Shown here piece after piece: positions 1-6,637 of a DNA stretch of 33,723 nucleotides. The notes under the pieces are model-generated. The model was not told where the DNA came from. It searched no databases and worked only from the letters and a program-made list of their open reading frames with translations. Source of the DNA: an uncultured Lachnospiraceae bacterium (GTDB lineage: Bacteria; Bacillota; Clostridia; Lachnospirales; Lachnospiraceae); the NCBI GenBank assembly GCA_947625465.1, contig CANQOK010000029.1, positions 1 through 33,723 on the forward strand. The letters run 5' to 3'. How positions within the stretch are numbered: position 1 is the first letter of the stretch; each line of letters starts with the position of its first letter. A program made the translations under genes and the position numbers.

Positions 1-1
1 G

Positions 2-925
2 TCGCCGCTGGTATTCTCCCGGTTCCTGCTGGAGTACACCGCCTTTCTGTCCCTGTCCGAGATCGCGCTTACCGCCGCGAATATCAAACCGATCCTGGAT
101 ATGGCAAAGCCGATCCTGGAAACTGTGCCCGAAGTGTCCGAGGGTAAACAGGTGATCACCCGGCTGTCGGGCGCCATCGAACTTAACAACGTATCGTTCC
201 GCTACAACGAGAGTATGCCCAATGTGATAGATGATCTCTCCCTGAAAATCAAGCCCGGCCAGTATGTGGCGATCGTGGGTTCAACAGGCTGCGGCAAATC
301 CACGCTGATGCGGCTTATGCTGGGATTTGAAACGCCCCAGAAGGGAGCGATTTATTACGACGGCAAGGATCTGGCGGGCATTGATCTGAAATCACTGCGC
401 CGCAGAGTCGGTACTGTGATGCAGAACGGCAAACTGTTCCAGGGGGATATCTTTTCCAATATCATCATTTCCGCGCCGTGGCTTACGCTGGACGACGCAT
501 GGGAGGCGGCGGAGCTGTCCGGAATCGCGGAGGATATCCGCAGAATGCCTATGGGCATGAATACGATGATCTCCGAGGGCAGCGGCGGTGTATCGGGCGG
601 ACAGCGGCAGCGTCTGATGATCGCCAGAGCGATCGCGCCGAAGCCGAAGATCCTGATGTTTGACGAGGCGACAAGCGCCCTGGACAATCTGACGCAGAAG
701 AAGGTCTCCCAGTCTCTTGATCAGCTGAAATGCACGAGGATTGTGATCGCGCACCGGCTTTCCACGATCAAACAGTGCGACCGGATCATTTATCTGGAAA
801 AAGGCAAGATCGTTGAGGACGGCACCTATGAGGAACTGCTGGAAAAGAACGGAAAATTCGCGGATCTGGTTGCGCGGCAGCGTCTGGACGATACGGCTTA
901 TATCGGCAGAACGACAGCCTTTTAA
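2..925 (+). CDS. NHLP-type bacteriocin/peptide export ABC transporter, C-terminal part (5' truncated by window edge)
   Basis: The open frame runs in from the left edge, so only about 307 C-terminal residues are seen: the last part of a membrane domain, then a full nucleotide-binding domain. Visible motifs are Walker A (GSTGCGKST), the ABC signature (GVSGGQRQR), Walker B (ILMFDEATSALD) and the H-loop (IVIAHRLST). The wording around them (TGCGKST, LGFE.P, YYDGKDL, MPMGM.T, RLSTIK.CDRI) is what I know from the NHLP bacteriocin-export permease/ATPase family, which exports peptides made with Nif11 or nitrile-hydratase-like leaders. It acts in the cytoplasmic membrane. Two such precursors follow 0.9 kb downstream, so export of those peptides is the natural inference. 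The in-frame ATG at 101 is internal, not the start, because the homologous domain continues upstream of it. The peptidase domain, if present, is outside the window. Confidence 0.85.
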   Translation, partial: SPLVFSRFLLEYTAFLSLSEIALTAANIKPILDMAKPILETVPEVSEGKQVITRLSGAIELNNVSFRYNESMPNVIDDLSLKIKPGQYVAIVGSTGCGKSTLMRLMLGFETPQKGAIYYDGKDLAGIDLKSLRRRVGTVMQNGKLFQGDIFSNIIISAPWLTLDDAWEAAELSGIAEDIRRMPMGMNTMISEGSGGVSGGQRQRLMIARAIAPKPKILMFDEATSALDNLTQKKVSQSLDQLKCTRIVIAHRLSTIKQCDRIIYLEKGKIVEDGTYEELLEKNGKFADLVARQRLDDTAYIGRTTAF

Positions 926-976
926 ATCGGCGGATTTTGGATTTTTTCAAATTTTTTAAAAAATTACAGATTATTT

Positions 977-1002
977 TCTAACAAAACGAAAAGATCTGCG
1001 TA
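977..1002 (+). promoter_or_regulatory. Possible ECF-sigma-type promoter before the sigma factor operon
   Basis: TCTAAC (977-982), a 16-nt spacer and CGTA (999-1002) match the AAC ... CGT arrangement of ECF promoters, such as TGAAAC-N16-CGTA of Bacillus SigW. It lies in the AT-rich gap after the transporter and before the sigma factor pair, which would fit autoregulation. The -35 match is only partial. Confidence 0.3.
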
Positions 1003-1072
1003 TCAACTGATGAAAGCAAAATTCAGTAAGGAGCGGCGGCAGAAAAGCCGCGGACGGTTAAGGAGTGAAAGC

Positions 1073-1270
1073 ATGGGTCAGACGGAATCTTTCCTGCGCA
1101 AGCTGTTTGATTTTCAGCGTTTTGCCGGAAATAAGCGGCTGGACGAGATGATCCGCGCCGTCGAAGAGACGGAGACCGGCAGGCCGCTGGAAGACAGTGA
1201 AATGAATCTGAACGCCGCGGGGGAAACCGACGTACGGCGGCTGAAAGCGGAGGAGGATGAAACGTTATGA
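1073..1270 (+). CDS. Small protein of unknown function coupled to an ECF sigma factor
   Basis: This is a 65-residue, highly charged soluble protein with no signal peptide or membrane segment. I chose the ATG at 1073 because AAGGAG lies 8 nt upstream. An in-frame ATG at 1010 would add 21 basic residues but has no ribosome site. A 5-bp GC hairpin (1036-1051) sits between the two. Its stop overlaps the sigma factor start as ATGA, so the two are translationally coupled. I do not recognise a named family. The N-terminal half (FLRKLFDFQRFAGNKRLDEMI) looks helical. The C-terminal half contains LEDSEMNLNAAGE, which resembles the L-[SD]-D-[DE]-[DE]-L-x-x-V-x-A-[AG]-G end of double-glycine leader peptides. 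It could be a regulatory partner of the sigma factor, or a degenerate or atypical precursor peptide. Neither is shown. Confidence 0.7.
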   Translation: MGQTESFLRKLFDFQRFAGNKRLDEMIRAVEETETGRPLEDSEMNLNAAGETDVRRLKAEEDETL

Positions 1271-1788
1271 GCATAGACGTTACGCCCGAAGCGCTTTATG
1301 AAACTTACCGCGATCCGGTAGCGCGTTATATTGGGGCGCGTGTACAGAACCCGTATGACCGGGAGGATCTTTTGCAGCAGGTTTTTTTAAACGCGATCGC
1401 CGCTTTAGACCGGTATGATCCCTCGCGCGCGGCGCCGGGCACCTGGATTTATACCATTACGCGGAATACGGTGATCGATTATTACCGAAAACAGGAGCGG
1501 GAGCCGGTTCCGGCGGAGTTAGAAGATTCCACGCTGTACGAAGCCGAAGCGGACGCCCGTCTGCTGACAGAGGAAACCCTGGAAGCGCTGGCGGAAGCAC
1601 TGGAACAGCTTTCCAAACGGGAGCGGGACATTATCATTCTGCGGTTTTACCACGGCCTTTCCGCGCAGGAAACCGCAAAACGCGTCGGCGTCAGCTATGC
1701 CAATGTCCGTTACCTGCAGTATGCGGCGCTGAAAAAACTGCGGCGCTGTCTGGAACAACCGGAAACGACGCTTGTGCGTTTCAAATAA
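1267..1788 (+). CDS. ECF-type RNA polymerase sigma-70 family sigma factor
   Basis: At 173 residues this has the usual length for a group IV sigma factor. A region 2 domain at about residues 8-75 contains DREDLLQQVFLNA and TWIYTITRNTVIDYYRK. After an acidic linker, a region 4 helix-turn-helix at about 115-165 contains LSKRERDIIILRFYHGLSAQETAKRVGVSYANVR. It should direct RNA polymerase to a small set of promoters. It starts inside the stop of the small protein (ATGA) and ends only 24 nt before the first precursor peptide, with no promoter between. Small protein, sigma factor and both peptides therefore look like one transcript. No membrane anti-sigma factor is visible. Its targets are probably this locus or the export genes upstream, which is inference from position. 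Confidence 0.88.
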   Translation: MSIDVTPEALYETYRDPVARYIGARVQNPYDREDLLQQVFLNAIAALDRYDPSRAAPGTWIYTITRNTVIDYYRKQEREPVPAELEDSTLYEAEADARLLTEETLEALAEALEQLSKRERDIIILRFYHGLSAQETAKRVGVSYANVRYLQYAALKKLRRCLEQPETTLVRFK

Positions 1789-1812
1789 ATATCAATAAAA
1801 GGAGTGATCACG

Positions 1813-2040
1813 ATGGATGAAGAGATGATTGTGAAATTGAGAGATGCGAAATCGGTGGAAGAGATTTTAGCCGTCGGTAAGGAGTACGGGAAGGAATTCA
1901 CCGAGGAGCAGGCCAAAGAGCTGCTGGAGATGACCAGCAATGCGACCGGAGAGCTGTCCGATGAAGATCTGGAAGCTGTTGCCGGCGGCGGTATTATTGA
2001 TACGGTCAAGGAATGGTTCGGCAGTCTGTTCGGAAAATAA
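1813..2040 (+). CDS. Nif11/NHLP-like precursor peptide 1 with double-glycine leader
   Basis: This is a 75-residue precursor. ATG 1813 is preferred over the in-frame GTG at 1804, because AAAAGGAG at 1797-1804 is correctly spaced for it and overlaps the GTG. Residues 1-59 are an acidic helical leader (AKSVEEILAVGKEYGKEFTEEQAKELLE) ending ELSDEDLEAVAGG. That is the typical double-glycine processing site of Nif11-type and related bacteriocin leaders. The predicted core is GIIDTVKEWFGSLFGK. It has no Cys and only one Ser and one Thr, so lanthionine or cyclodehydration chemistry is unlikely. Hydrophobic residues at 2, 3, 6, 9, 10, 13 and 14 would form one face of an amphipathic helix. It probably exits through the exporter encoded upstream. 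Antimicrobial, signalling or membrane-active roles are all possible, and no modifying enzyme is visible. Confidence 0.8.
   Translation: MDEEMIVKLRDAKSVEEILAVGKEYGKEFTEEQAKELLEMTSNATGELSDEDLEAVAGGGIIDTVKEWFGSLFGK
1876..1988 (+). repeat. Leader-coding direct repeat, copy 1
   Basis: This 113-bp segment encodes leader residues 22-59 of precursor 1. It recurs at 2126-2238 in precursor 2 with 7 mismatches by eye (about 94% identity) and no gaps, an exact 250-bp offset. The flanking core-coding DNA does not match at this level, so the duplication is sharply bounded at the Gly-Gly codons. Confidence 0.85.
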
Positions 2041-2062
2041 AAAATAAGACCAGGAGGATTTT

Positions 2063-2284
2063 ATGAACGAAGAATTACTTGAAAAACTGAGAAGTGCAAA
2101 GACGGCAGAAGAAGTGATAGCCCTTGGTAAGGAATACGGGAAGGAACTCACCGAGGAGCAGGCCAAAGAGCTGCTGGAGATGACCGGCAATGGGACCGGA
2201 GAACTGTCCGATGAGGAGCTGGAAGCTGTTGCCGGCGGGGATATCTGGGACAAATTGTGTGAATTTTTTGGCGGATTTTTCTAA
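2063..2284 (+). CDS. Nif11/NHLP-like precursor peptide 2 with double-glycine leader
   Basis: This 73-residue paralogue of the preceding gene starts after a strong site (AGGAGG, 2052-2057). It has the same 59-residue leader layout, ending ELSDEELEAVAGG. The predicted core is DIWDKLCEFFGGFF, with one Cys and no Ser or Thr. Aligned without gaps, the two cores share I2, a bulky hydrophobic at 3, D4, aliphatic at 6, E8, aromatic at 9, F10, G11 and F14. The sequences differ but the pattern x-I-[IW]-D-x-[VL]-x-E-[WF]-F-G-[SG]-[LF]-F is kept. This indicates selection on the core as an amphipathic helix. It is the last gene before the terminator at 2306-2358. The pair may act together as a two-peptide product, which is inference. 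Confidence 0.8.
   Translation: MNEELLEKLRSAKTAEEVIALGKEYGKELTEEQAKELLEMTGNGTGELSDEELEAVAGGDIWDKLCEFFGGFF
2126..2238 (+). repeat. Leader-coding direct repeat, copy 2
   Basis: Second copy of the 113-bp leader segment found at 1876-1988, also ending at the Gly-Gly codons. Even synonymous sites are largely conserved, which suggests recent duplication or gene conversion of the leader part. Confidence 0.85.
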
Positions 2285-2305
2285 TGAGAAATCGACGCTT
2301 TTTTT

Positions 2306-2358
2306 AGGGGCTGTCGCGTCAGCTAACAGATGCAGCTGGGCGGCGGCCCTTTTTTTTG
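2306..2358 (+). terminator. Rho-independent terminator of the peptide operon
   Basis: A GC-rich stem (2308-2317 with 2340-2349, ten pairs including two G-T) carries an extra inner AGCT/AGCT stem. It is followed by a run of eight T at 2350-2357. It lies between the last precursor peptide and the convergent ATPase gene. The T run on this side only means it serves the plus-strand transcript. Confidence 0.82.
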
Positions 2359-2386
2359 ACCCGAGAGTGAGATTCCGCACCTGTGT

Positions 2387-3622
2387 CTATCCTTCCTGCA
2401 GAAGCCAGTCGATCAGATAAAGGGATTTGATCCCGTCATAAGAAGTGACATAGCTGCGGTCCATTGACAGGATAATTTTTTCATAATTATCCGGTATCAT
2501 GCGCAGGGGCTTCAGCTCCCGTTCCCGGGTTTCAGGTGACAGCATGCTTTCTGTGACCTGGATATACAGCTTATCGTTGGGCTTTTCCGCTACAAAGTCG
2601 ATCTCACGTTCTCCCAGTTTCCCGATATAGACGCGATAGTCGCGTCGAAGCAGTTCCAGAAATACGATATTTTCGATGATATGACCGCGATCCGCGTCCC
2701 GGTAGCCGAGCAGCATATTGCGAAAGCCCAGATCAACGATATAGTTTTTCCCCAGTGTTTTCAGCAGTTGTTTCCCTTTTACATCATATCTGCCGACAGA
2801 ATAAAAAATAAATGCGCTGCGCAGCATGGAAATGTATTTATCTACAGTCCTGCCCGCGACATGGTTATCCGTCCGATCCGGAATCTCGCCTTCCCGGGAC
2901 AAAACATTTCCGATCTTATTTGGGGAAGTAATGCTGCCGATATTAGAGCAGAGGAACAGTACGATTTTTTGAAGGATTGTCTGATCGGTCTGTTTGCTGC
3001 GCTGCAGGATATCACGCAATACAACGGTAGCGTAGATTCCCTCCAACGCCTGATTGCTTCTTACTTCATTAAACTGATATTCCCGCAGGACAGGCATGCC
3101 GCCGAACTGCAGATATCTCTGAAACTTTTCTTCTGCTGTAACGGCAGTAGGAAACGAATAAAAATCTAAAAATTCCCGAAATGAAAGCGGCAGCATACGG
3201 ATCTCCACATATCTGCCGGAAAGCAGCGTAGAAAATTCGGCAGAAAGCAAATAGGCATTGGAACCGGTGATATAGATATCAACGTCGAAATCGAGACGAA
3301 AAGATTCGATTGCCTTTTCCCAATGTTCTACTGCCTGAAGCTCATCAAAGATCAGGTAGGTTTTTCCGCTTTTTGGAATTCGTTCACTGAGATAGTCGTA
3401 GAAAGCAAGATAATCCGAAAGGTCTCGGTAACGCAGAGATTCCAGATTCATATGGATAATATTGGAATCGGCGACTCCACTGTCGGACAGATATCGGTGA
3501 AACAGGTCAAGCAGGGAGGATTTGCCGCATCTGCGGATACCGGTGACAATCTTGACAAGGTCGACGTCTTTGTGTTGAATGAGTTGATTTAAATATGCAG
3601 GGCGGTTGATCAGTTCAGCCAT
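2387..3622 (-). CDS. AAA-family ATP-binding protein, DUF4143 type
   Basis: This 411-residue protein has the layout of the common AAA_14 plus DUF4143 family. Walker A is at residues 28-36 (GIRRCGKSS) and Walker B around 91-96 (YLIFDE). A sensor-like YITGSNAYLLS stretch follows, then a winged-helix-like middle. The C-terminal part contains EIDFVAEKPNDKLYIQV, which resembles a PD-(D/E)xK nuclease-like fold. The cellular role of this family is not settled, and it is patchily distributed and often linked to accessory DNA. The start is secure: AGGAGG lies 6 nt upstream of ATG, and a TTGACT-16-TATACT promoter lies just beyond it. It sits alone between the peptide locus and the SpoVB-like gene and shows no functional link to either. 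Confidence 0.85.
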   Translation of the reverse strand: MAELINRPAYLNQLIQHKDVDLVKIVTGIRRCGKSSLLDLFHRYLSDSGVADSNIIHMNLESLRYRDLSDYLAFYDYLSERIPKSGKTYLIFDELQAVEHWEKAIESFRLDFDVDIYITGSNAYLLSAEFSTLLSGRYVEIRMLPLSFREFLDFYSFPTAVTAEEKFQRYLQFGGMPVLREYQFNEVRSNQALEGIYATVVLRDILQRSKQTDQTILQKIVLFLCSNIGSITSPNKIGNVLSREGEIPDRTDNHVAGRTVDKYISMLRSAFIFYSVGRYDVKGKQLLKTLGKNYIVDLGFRNMLLGYRDADRGHIIENIVFLELLRRDYRVYIGKLGEREIDFVAEKPNDKLYIQVTESMLSPETRERELKPLRMIPDNYEKIILSMDRSYVTSYDGIKSLYLIDWLLQEG

Positions 3623-3645
3623 CTTATGCCTCCTTTTTTCTTATA

Positions 3646-3673
3646 AGTATATCCAAAAAATCCAAAAAGTCAA
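3646..3673 (-). promoter_or_regulatory. Sigma-A-type promoter of the ATPase gene
   Basis: On the minus strand TTGACT (complement of 3668-3673), a 16-nt spacer and TATACT (3646-3651) form a good vegetative promoter. Transcription would start near 3639, leaving a very short leader with AGGAGG 6 nt before the ATPase ATG. Confidence 0.7.
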
Positions 3674-3676
3674 TAG

Positions 3677-3698
3677 TTTCTGATTTATAAGTCAGAAA
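3677..3698. repeat. Inverted repeat between the SpoVB-like stop and the ATPase promoter
   Basis: TTTCTGA (3677-3683) and TCAGAAA (3692-3698) form a 7-bp inverted repeat with an 8-nt loop. It includes the stop codon of the flippase gene (3692-3694) and ends 3 nt upstream of the ATPase -35 box. It could be a weak terminator hairpin for the flippase or an operator for the ATPase. There is no T run directly after it on the minus strand, so neither is clear. Confidence 0.35.
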
Positions 3699-5227
3699 TT
3701 TTGTGCATTATCTGGAGAATTCCCCGCGGATTCTGCCGCAGGCTGTTTCCGGAATCCGCTTCCGGCTGCCGCCAGATAGACGGCTGCGATCAGAACGCAG
3801 CAGATCAGGTCCTCCGGGAAGCCGGACAGAGGAAGCCGGCTTAAAAGGCAGAAATCCGCAAAATAAGCAATGCCGATTGCTAACAGCATGGCGTAGATCG
3901 GGCGAATGACGGTTTGATAGACGGAAATCGCAAGCCCGGTCTCTTTTTTTACGGCGCGGTAGAGCAGAAAGGTTTCCGGAACCGTGCCTGCCAGCATTCC
4001 CCAGAGATAAGCGAGGATCCCGAATCTGGGGATCAAAAACAGAATGAACGCGATCTTGATCCCGGTGGAGATCATGCTGAAGGTAAAGGTGATCCCGGTT
4101 TTTCCCAGTCCGTTTAGGGTGCTTGCCAGCGTATTATTCGCGTACAGAAACGGGCAGAGCCAGGAGAGGACAATGATAAAATAACCGACTCGCTCATTAT
4201 GAAAAATAGCGGCGCCGAACAGGTGTCCGTAAGTCGTAAATACGCCGGTGCAGAGAATTCCGATCAGCAGGCTGAAGGAAAGCGTTCTGGCGACTGTGTT
4301 CTGCAGATGGAGCTGGTGCTGGCTGCTTCTGGCGCCGGCCACTTCCGGCAGCAGCATGGAGGAGATCGCCTGGATCACCGACTGCGGGAACAGGACAAAG
4401 GGAAACGCCATGCCGGTTAAAACGCCGAAGGTGGCAAGGGCGCTGTCTTTCGTCATGCCGTAGACGCACAGCATAAACGGGATCAGAGTGGCCTCCGCGC
4501 TTTGCAGAAAGGTCAGAATTACACGGTTTAAGGTAAGCGGCATTGCCATGCCGAAGATATTCCGGGCTGTCTGCCGGCGGGAGAGGACGGGTGTCCGCGC
4601 CGGATTTTTGGGCTCCAGCTTCATAAAAATAAACATGACCAGAACGGAGATCAGTTCGCTCACCAGGGATCCCAGCATGGCATGGGTGGGTGTAAGCGGA
4701 AGCCGGTTCTGGCTTTGTACCTTCCAGATACAGTATACGCAGATGATCTTGGTAAACTGTTCGATCAGCTGGGACACGGCGGGCAGGGAAGCCTTTTTCT
4801 GCCCCAGGTAGTAGCCGTTGATGCAGCCGTGGACCGCGGTAAAGGGAATGGAAAACGCCAGGTAGCGGATCAGCGAGGCGCAGTCCGGTTCATGTAAAAT
4901 GAATGTGGAAAGCCAGGAGGCATTTACATATATTAAAATAGATGCCGGAACGCTTAATACGAAAGAAAACAGGAACCCCACAGCCAGAGTCCGGCGTCTG
5001 TCTGACGGGTACTGCGCCACATACCGGGAGATCGCCGTGGAAATACCGCCGCAGCAAAAGGCATAACAGAATCCGGCAATCGTAAAAGAGAGCTGATACA
5101 GGCCCATTTGGCTGTCGCCCAGAGTGCGGGACAGAAAGATCCGGTAGAAAAAACCTGCCAGACGGGAAATGACGCCTGCCGCTGTTAAGATCAATGCGCC
5201 TTTGATAATGGGATTTTTGAGATTCAT
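3692..5227 (-). CDS. SpoVB-like polysaccharide/lipid-linked oligosaccharide flippase (MOP superfamily)
   Basis: A 511-residue, strongly hydrophobic protein with about 14 expected membrane helices. Its N-terminus (MNLKNPIIKGALILTAAGVI, then SRLAGFFYRIFLSRTLG) is characteristic of the stage V sporulation protein B branch of the polysaccharide-synthesis/MurJ-related flippases. SpoVB is needed for spore cortex formation, and paralogues move other lipid-linked sugars, so the substrate here is uncertain. The frame is open up to 5332, but I chose ATG 5227. Homology begins there, and the candidate sigma-E-type promoter (5254-5283) lies inside the longer frame, leaving a leader of about 20 nt. The ribosome site is weak (GGA at 9 nt). 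It is transcribed divergently from nifS and followed in the same direction by the ATPase gene. Confidence 0.85.
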   Translation of the reverse strand: MNLKNPIIKGALILTAAGVISRLAGFFYRIFLSRTLGDSQMGLYQLSFTIAGFCYAFCCGGISTAISRYVAQYPSDRRRTLAVGFLFSFVLSVPASILIYVNASWLSTFILHEPDCASLIRYLAFSIPFTAVHGCINGYYLGQKKASLPAVSQLIEQFTKIICVYCIWKVQSQNRLPLTPTHAMLGSLVSELISVLVMFIFMKLEPKNPARTPVLSRRQTARNIFGMAMPLTLNRVILTFLQSAEATLIPFMLCVYGMTKDSALATFGVLTGMAFPFVLFPQSVIQAISSMLLPEVAGARSSQHQLHLQNTVARTLSFSLLIGILCTGVFTTYGHLFGAAIFHNERVGYFIIVLSWLCPFLYANNTLASTLNGLGKTGITFTFSMISTGIKIAFILFLIPRFGILAYLWGMLAGTVPETFLLYRAVKKETGLAISVYQTVIRPIYAMLLAIGIAYFADFCLLSRLPLSGFPEDLICCVLIAAVYLAAAGSGFRKQPAAESAGNSPDNAQNF

Positions 5228-5253
5228 AATGATTTCCGGGAACTGTTTTGGTG

Positions 5254-5283
5254 TAATATATGAAAGGGAAAATTTGGATATGC
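5254..5283 (-). promoter_or_regulatory. Candidate mother-cell sigma (sigma-E/K type) promoter of the SpoVB-like gene
   Basis: Reading the minus strand: GCATATC (5277-5283), a 14-nt spacer, then CATATATTA (5254-5262). The B. subtilis sigma-E consensus as I recall it is about tcATATt-N14-CATAcanT, and the sigma-K -10 is CATAnnnTA. The same -35 heptamer, spacer length and CATATA..TA are found upstream of tspO at 33520-33549. Confidence 0.5.
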
Positions 5284-5325
5284 AAAAAAGATAGGGTTCG
5301 GCGTCCGGAAACGGACAGAATGCGG

Positions 5326-5354
5326 TTGACAATTTCCTAGTAAAGTGGTATAAA
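5326..5354 (+). promoter_or_regulatory. Sigma-A promoter of the nifS-iscU operon
   Basis: TTGACA (5326-5331), 17 nt, TATAAA (5349-5354) is nearly consensus. It lies about 70 nt before the GTG start of nifS. No IscR-like dyad was recognised beside it. Confidence 0.75.
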
Positions 5355-5422
5355 TTGAAGGGAAATCCATCAAACTGAATTTACGGCGATAGAAGCAATA
5401 GATTGATAAAGGAGATGAAGGC

Positions 5423-6610
5423 GTGAAACGATTTGTTTATATGGATAATGCGGCGACGACCAAAACGAGGAAAGAAGTTCTGGATGAGATGCTGCCGTAT
5501 TTTGAGACGTATTACGGGAATCCGTCCAGCGTATATGAGTTCGCGGGGAAAAGCAAAGCGGCTGTCGATCAGGCGAGAGATACCATCGCGGCGGCTCTGG
5601 GCGCCCAGAGTAAGGAGATCTATTTTACCGGCGGCGGTTCCGAGTCGGATAACTGGGCATTGAAGGCGATTGCCGAGGCAAAGAAAGAGAAGGGAAAGCA
5701 TATCATTACGACGAAGATCGAACATCATGCGATCCTGCATACCTGCGCGTATCTGGAGAAGCAGGGCTTTGAAGTGACCTATCTGGATGTGGATCAGTAC
5801 GGGATGATCGATCTGGACGAACTGACAGGAGCGATCCGGGAGGACACCATTCTGATCTCCGTTATGTTTGCCAACAATGAGATCGGAACCATTGAGCCGA
5901 TCCGTCAGATTGGCGCGATTGCGAAAGAGCATGGGATCGTGTTCCACACGGACGCGGTACAGGCGTTCGGGCAGGTACCGATCAATGTAGATGAGATGCA
6001 TATCGATCTGTTAAGCGCCAGCGGGCATAAATTAAACGGACCGAAGGGCATCGGTTTTCTGTACGCCAGAGAGAGTCTGAAGATCGGCTCGTTTATTCAT
6101 GGCGGCGCACAGGAGCGGAACCGCCGGGCCGGTACGCATAATGTGCCCGGGATCGTCGGCTTGGGCGCTGCGACACGGATCGCGCTGGAGACGATGGAAG
6201 AACGGAGAAAGCAGGAAACGAAGCTGAGAAATCATTTGATCCGGCGGATCTTAGAGGAGGTTCCCCATGTGAGACTGAACGGACATTCTTCTGAGAGACT
6301 GCCGAATAACGCCAATTTCTGTTTCCGGTTTATCGAGGGCGAGTCTCTGCTGATCATGCTGGATATGAAGGGGATCTGCGCATCCAGCGGTTCCGCCTGC
6401 ACTTCCGGTTCTCTGGATCCGTCCCACGTACTGCTGGCCATCGGCCTGCCGCATGAGATCGCGCACGGTTCCCTGCGTCTGACGATTTCGCATGAGACGA
6501 CGTTAGAGGATGTGGATTATGCGGTTGACTGCATTAAGGAGATTGTAGTAAAATTAAGAGAGATGTCTCCTCTGTATACGGATTTCTTAAAAGAAAACCA
6601 GAATCAATAA
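5423..6610 (+). CDS. nifS: Cysteine desulfurase (NifS/IscS family)
   Basis: This 395-residue pyridoxal-phosphate enzyme takes sulfur from cysteine as a persulfide and hands it to the scaffold protein encoded next. Visible features are the N-terminal MDNAATT motif, EHHAIL with the cofactor-stacking His, the PLP lysine K203 in SASGHKLNGPKG, and the catalytic cysteine C326 in the long SSGSACTSGSLDPSHVL loop. That loop marks the NifS/IscS class rather than SufS. The start is GTG 5423, supported by AAAGGAG 8 nt upstream; no in-frame ATG fits the conserved N-terminus better. The scaffold gene follows 27 nt later and both are closed by a terminator at 7067-7095. No iscR or chaperone genes accompany the pair, as is common in Clostridia. 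Confidence 0.93.
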   Translation: MKRFVYMDNAATTKTRKEVLDEMLPYFETYYGNPSSVYEFAGKSKAAVDQARDTIAAALGAQSKEIYFTGGGSESDNWALKAIAEAKKEKGKHIITTKIEHHAILHTCAYLEKQGFEVTYLDVDQYGMIDLDELTGAIREDTILISVMFANNEIGTIEPIRQIGAIAKEHGIVFHTDAVQAFGQVPINVDEMHIDLLSASGHKLNGPKGIGFLYARESLKIGSFIHGGAQERNRRAGTHNVPGIVGLGAATRIALETMEERRKQETKLRNHLIRRILEEVPHVRLNGHSSERLPNNANFCFRFIEGESLLIMLDMKGICASSGSACTSGSLDPSHVLLAIGLPHEIAHGSLRLTISHETTLEDVDYAVDCIKEIVVKLREMSPLYTDFLKENQNQ

Positions 6611-6637
6611 AGTTTGGATAAAGAAAGGTGAGTTGGT

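Noticed and set aside
951-967. AAATTTTTTAAAAAATT symmetrical AT tract after the transporter gene
   Set aside because: Only A/T pairs, too weak for a terminator; it may serve as an UP-like element but nothing supports more.
2681-3169. Plus-strand open frame (162 codons) inside the ATPase gene
   Set aside because: It lies fully opposite the DUF4143 ATPase, whose motifs, promoter and ribosome site are clear.
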